Shown in pieces: positions 32,923-35,877 of a DNA stretch of 35,877 bases (positions are counted from its first letter, which is position 1; every line of letters starts with the position of its first letter). The stretch is from Candidatus Bathyarchaeota archaeon (lineage in GTDB: Archaea > Thermoproteota > Bathyarchaeia > Bathyarchaeales > Bathycorpusculaceae). The position numbers and the translations under genes were made by a program. Location of the stretch: NCBI GenBank assembly GCA_013388895.1, contig JACAEK010000001.1, positions 1-35,877 of the forward strand, given 5' to 3'. The notes below the pieces were generated by a model. That model had not been told where the DNA came from, did no database searches, and was given only the letters and a program-made list of their open reading frames with translations.

Positions 32923-34203
32923 ATGGCTAGGAACTATTGAGGTGAAATAAAAGACCCAGTACATGGCTACGTTTACATAACCGCCGAAGAAAAAGAGATA
33001 ATTGACTCTTTTCCAGTGCAGAGGCTGCATAGACTGCGCCAATTAGCAGGTGCAGAATACGTTTATCCGGGAGCGAATCACACGCGGTTTGAACATTCTG
33101 TCGGTGTCATGTATCTGGCGGGCAGAGCTGTAGAAAATCCAAATGTTTCGCAGAAGATTAGTGAAGAAGAGGCTGAAATTGTTAGAATTGCGGCTTTGCT
33201 TCATGATGTTGGACATGGTCCTTTCTCGCATGTTTTCGAACATTTACTCACTAACGAGTTGGGTAAGACCCATGAGGACATAACTCGTTGGATAGTCACA
33301 AACAGCGAAGTAAAAGACGCTCTGAACAAAATCGGCTATGATTCAAAGGAAATTGGGAAACTTGCTGTAGGCGTTCTTCACAAGCCAGCGAAGGCGTTCC
33401 TCGACCAGATAATAAGCAGTGCTGTTGACGTAGACAAGCTAGATTTTGTAGTGCGCGATACGCATCACACGGGCGCAGAATATGGTTATGTGGACATTTT
33501 CCGATTAATTCACGCATTAGACGTTTTGGGCGAGAATTTGGCAGTTGATTTGGGAGCACTTTCTGCTCTAGAATCTTTTATAATTGCTCGCATAGAATCC
33601 TTTAAAAGCATATATTTTCACCGTGTTGGAAGAGCAGCGCAAATAATGCTTGCTATGGCCATGGAGAAAGCGAATGAAGAGCTTGGTTTGACAAGTTTTA
33701 AAACGCCAGAAGAGTATTTGGACATGGATGACTATAGTGTTTGGACTCGGCTGAAAAACTGCACCATGTCCCGTGAAATTATAGAAAATCTCGAAAGACG
33801 CAGAATGCTCAAATGTGCTTATGAGAGAACCTTTTACGAAAAAGACGCAGTGATTTCCAACATCTTCAGTCAAGAAACGCAGAGAAAACAGATACAGGTT
33901 GACATAGCAAAAAAAGCAGATGTTAAAGCTGAGGCTGTGATAATAGATGTGCCTACTGTTCCATCTGTGCCCTATCATCATTCAGTCCTATTGGAGCCAA
34001 TGGAGATTCCAACAATTTATACTACGCACGAAGGCAAAAGAGTTCTGCAACGTTTGAGTGAAGTATCAAGAATTTTTGAAGTTCTAAAAGGCTTCATAAA
34101 CATATTACGCGTCTATACTGACGAGAAGAACCGTGAAGAAGTCAGTAAAGCTGCAGCAAAAATTTTAGGCGACATTCCAATCTCTGCAAAAATATCCTAT
34201 TAA
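32923..34203 (+). CDS. HD-domain phosphohydrolase with an in-frame TGA at codon 6
   Basis: The metal-binding motifs of an HD superfamily hydrolase are intact: HTRFEHSVGVMYLAG, IAALLHDVGHGPFSHVFEHL and AVDVDKLDFVVRDTHHTGAE, as in SAMHD1/dGTPase-like proteins. The family N-terminal motif 'GEIKDPVHGYVYITAEEKEI' lies upstream of the first usable start of the uninterrupted frame (GTG 33016). It joins, in the same frame, an ATG at 32923 with GGAG 9 bases before it, but codon 6 of that reading is TGA (32938-32940). The start is therefore unresolved: read-through, a non-standard start, or an error or mutation. Starting at 33016 would remove the conserved DPVHGY segment. The phosphomevalonate dehydratase genes follow directly. 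Confidence 0.85.
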
Positions 34204-34204
34204 A

Positions 34205-34627
34205 GTGCACAAAATGCTACCGACAATATTGAAGGGAAGGAAAATCGTTGAGGGCTACTGCAAAGCTGAGGCACTAGTGTCCACAAAGCCGATAAGCTTC
34301 TTGGGAGGAGTTGACCCAGCAGATGGCAAGATAATTGAGAAGAATCATGACCTATGCGGCGAATGTGTGAAAGGCAAAGTTTTTTGTTTTCCTCACGGAC
34401 ATGGCTCAACAGTAGGTAGCTACGTGCTTTACTCTTTGGCTAAGAAAGCTCTTGCGCCAAAGGCAATAATCAATCAAACAGCGGATCCTGTTGTGGTGGT
34501 TGGAGCCATAATATCGAATATTCCCATGACGGATCAAATAGACATCAAACAAATAAGAAGCGGCGATTTGCTAGAAGTTGACGCAGACAAAGGCTTAGTT
34601 AAAATTCTGAAAAGAAAAAGGGGTTAA
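34205..34627 (+). CDS. phosphomevalonate dehydratase small subunit (aconitase X swivel domain)
   Basis: With the next gene it forms the [4Fe-4S] enzyme that dehydrates mevalonate 5-phosphate to trans-anhydromevalonate 5-phosphate in the archaeal mevalonate pathway. The 140 residues match the DUF126/AcnX swivel domain: ILKGRKIVEGYCKAEALVST, 'SFLGGVDPADGKI', CVKGKVFCFPHGHGSTVGSY and the 'ALAPKAIINQTADPVVVVGA' strand. The GTG at 34205 begins 1 base after the upstream stop; ATG 34214 (MLPTILKGRK) is an equally likely start. The tight spacing to the HD gene and to the large subunit argues for one operon. Confidence 0.92.
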   Translation: MHKMLPTILKGRKIVEGYCKAEALVSTKPISFLGGVDPADGKIIEKNHDLCGECVKGKVFCFPHGHGSTVGSYVLYSLAKKALAPKAIINQTADPVVVVGAIISNIPMTDQIDIKQIRSGDLLEVDADKGLVKILKRKRG

Positions 34628-34634
34628 GGCGCAC

Positions 34635-35807
34635 TTGTACTTGACCAAAGAGGAAGAACGTATCTATAATGGCGAATGCGGTTGGGCAAATCAAGTTTGT
34701 ATGAAAATTCTTGTTCGCTTGGGAGAGCTTTTCAACGCTACGAAGCTTATTCCTATAAGTTCTGCTCATGTTTCTGGGGTCTCATACAAAACGCTCGGTG
34801 ATGCCCCAACCGAGTTTCTAGAGGCATTGGCGTATGCTAATACAAAAGCGTACGTTAAGGCGACATTGAATCCCCAGAGTTTTGATAGAGAATATCTATG
34901 TAAGAAACTGCCACAGAATTTGTTTAGGAAACAGTTGCGTGTTATGGAATATTTTGAGAAAATGGATTTTGTGCCATCTTTAACGTGTACGCCCTACTAT
35001 TTGGAGAAGCCAGAGAAAGGTGCACATCTTGCTTGGGCTGAATCTTCAGCCGTAGTTTACGCGAATTCTGTTATTGGAGCCTGGACAAACCGCGAAGGAG
35101 GACCAAGTGCCTTAGCCGCGGCAGTAATTGGTAAAACGCCAGATTATGGAATGCACAAAGCTGAGAATCGACAACCAAAAGTTTTGGTGAAATTGGGAAC
35201 AAGATTAAGAAGCGACGTAGAATTTGGTGCCTTAGGGATTTTTTTGGGTAAGGTTTTGAAAGATGAAATCCCATTTATTCAAGGTTTGCAGAAAGCATCA
35301 GCAGATAATTTGAAGCAGCTAGGGGCTGCTATGGCGTCAACTGGAATGGTCAACATGTTTTATCATTGTAATGACACTCTGAAAAGCGGAATTGAAAAAA
35401 TAAGTATAGAAGCTAAAGACATACTGCGAACAGTTGAAAACTTGACTACAACTTCAAAGCAAAAACCAAACTTGGTTTTCGTGGGATGCCCACACTGCTC
35501 TCTGGCTGAGATTAAACTGATTGCAAGCTTAATTCACCACAGAAAAGTCAAAGAAGAAACAGAGTGCTGGATCTGCACGTCAAGACATATCCAAGAAAAA
35601 GCCAAAAAGTATGTGACAAAAATAGAACAGACAGGAGCTCGTGTGATTACAGATACTTGTGTAGTCGTCACGTGGACAGACAAACTTGGAATAAAAACGA
35701 TTATGACTAATTCTGCGAAAACAGCCCACTATGCACCAACAATGAATAAAGCAGAAACTGTGCTTGTCTCACTAAAAGAGAGCTTGGACGCAGCATTTAG
35801 AGGATAA
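34635..35807 (+). CDS. phosphomevalonate dehydratase large subunit (aconitase X catalytic domain)
   Basis: Catalytic subunit of the enzyme described for the small subunit. The 390 residues match the AcnX/DUF521 family: MYLTKEEERIYNGECGWANQ, 'ISSAHVSGVSYKTLGDA', LTCTPYYLEKPEKGAHLAWA, 'ESSAVVYANSVIGAWTNREG' and VFVGCPHCSLAEIKLIASLI. Conserved Cys in 'LTCTPYY', 'GCPHCS' and 'VITDTCVVV' would bind the cluster. The start is TTG 34635, with AAGGC just upstream; no better start exists. It follows the small subunit after 7 bases. The presence of both subunits implies lipid synthesis through the modified route with a UbiD-like decarboxylase encoded elsewhere. Confidence 0.94.
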   Translation: MYLTKEEERIYNGECGWANQVCMKILVRLGELFNATKLIPISSAHVSGVSYKTLGDAPTEFLEALAYANTKAYVKATLNPQSFDREYLCKKLPQNLFRKQLRVMEYFEKMDFVPSLTCTPYYLEKPEKGAHLAWAESSAVVYANSVIGAWTNREGGPSALAAAVIGKTPDYGMHKAENRQPKVLVKLGTRLRSDVEFGALGIFLGKVLKDEIPFIQGLQKASADNLKQLGAAMASTGMVNMFYHCNDTLKSGIEKISIEAKDILRTVENLTTTSKQKPNLVFVGCPHCSLAEIKLIASLIHHRKVKEETECWICTSRHIQEKAKKYVTKIEQTGARVITDTCVVVTWTDKLGIKTIMTNSAKTAHYAPTMNKAETVLVSLKESLDAAFRG

Positions 35808-35835
35808 GGTTTATTCGAGCGAAGACATATTTTCC

Positions 35836-35877
35836 ATGGTGCTCCGGAAAAAGGAGGCTCCGGTAGAAAAGCCGTTA
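35836..35877 (+). CDS. start of a further gene (partial, unknown)
   Basis: An ATG at 35836 opens a frame that runs off the window after 14 codons (MVLRKKEAPVEKPL). It begins 29 bases after the stop of the large dehydratase subunit, on the same strand, so it may continue the operon. Nothing about its function can be told from this fragment, and no strong ribosome binding site is visible. Confidence 0.35.
   Translation, partial: MVLRKKEAPVEKPL

Noticed and set aside
1-35877. TGA reassigned as a sense codon throughout the genome
   Set aside because: TGA ends several well-defined genes here (for example at 184-186, 10200-10202, 23190-23192 and 31708-31710) at positions expected for their families.
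1-35877. CRISPR arrays, insertion sequences, prophage or restriction genes
   Set aside because: No regularly spaced repeats, transposase, integrase, capsid or methylase/endonuclease pair was found; the gene set is largely housekeeping.

Overview
The window is a gene-dense, moderately AT-rich archaeal chromosome segment. Archaeal markers include the bifunctional FBP aldolase/phosphatase, class I lysyl-tRNA synthetase, deoxyhypusine synthase, both phosphomevalonate dehydratase subunits of the modified mevalonate route, UPF0147, an Auto_anti-p27 zinc ribbon and a tRNA carrying bulge-helix-bulge introns. Start codons are a mix of ATG, GTG and TTG, often with clear GAGG/GGTGA ribosome binding sites. 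A TACK-lineage archaeon, plausibly Bathyarchaeia, fits best; that placement is inference from gene content and style, not a phylogeny. No phage, transposon, IS element or CRISPR array was seen.

Layout. 1-9.5 kb: tail of a probable helicase, purB, an asparagine-synthase-like gene without the usual catalytic Cys followed at once by an HDAC-family gene, a 2x[4Fe-4S] ferredoxin, a glycosylation-site-rich surface protein with a cytoplasmic coiled coil, a small archaeal protein, a nucleotidyltransferase, a GT4 glycosyltransferase and a methyltransferase. 9.6-14.5 kb: a winged-helix regulator, FBP aldolase/phosphatase with a divergent RHH-like/coiled-coil/winged-helix protein, a tRNA-Arg(CCG) that appears to hold two introns, a small HExxH protein, an EamA transporter and a second HDAC-family gene. 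14.6-20.3 kb: argS, deoC, two convergent deoxyhypusine synthase paralogues and a degenerate-looking nucleotidyltransferase.

20.3-23.8 kb is the most unusual block. A RimK-like ATP-grasp ligase (interrupted by an in-frame TGA before its metal-binding motif) and a stand-alone RLAN-like protein lie divergent from a GCS2-family carboxylate-amine ligase and a Cys-rich YkgJ-like protein. A TATA element lies in the short divergent region. This looks like a dedicated amino-acid or peptide ligation pathway of unknown product.

23.8-35.9 kb: an ECF-S-like membrane protein, tRNA-Arg(GCG), a GNAT-thioredoxin-like fusion, class I lysS, a zinc-ribbon protein, an FAD dehydrogenase, a cupin, a Pelota/eRF1-like protein lacking domain 1, a gene-poor 0.3 kb stretch that may encode a structured RNA, UPF0147, Auto_anti-p27, an unknown protein and tmk. 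The window closes with an apparent operon of an HD phosphohydrolase (whose best start reads through another in-frame TGA) and the two phosphomevalonate dehydratase subunits, and then the first codons of a further gene.

Several start sites were moved from the longest open frame to a start with a good ribosome binding site and family-like N-terminus; each entry says so.
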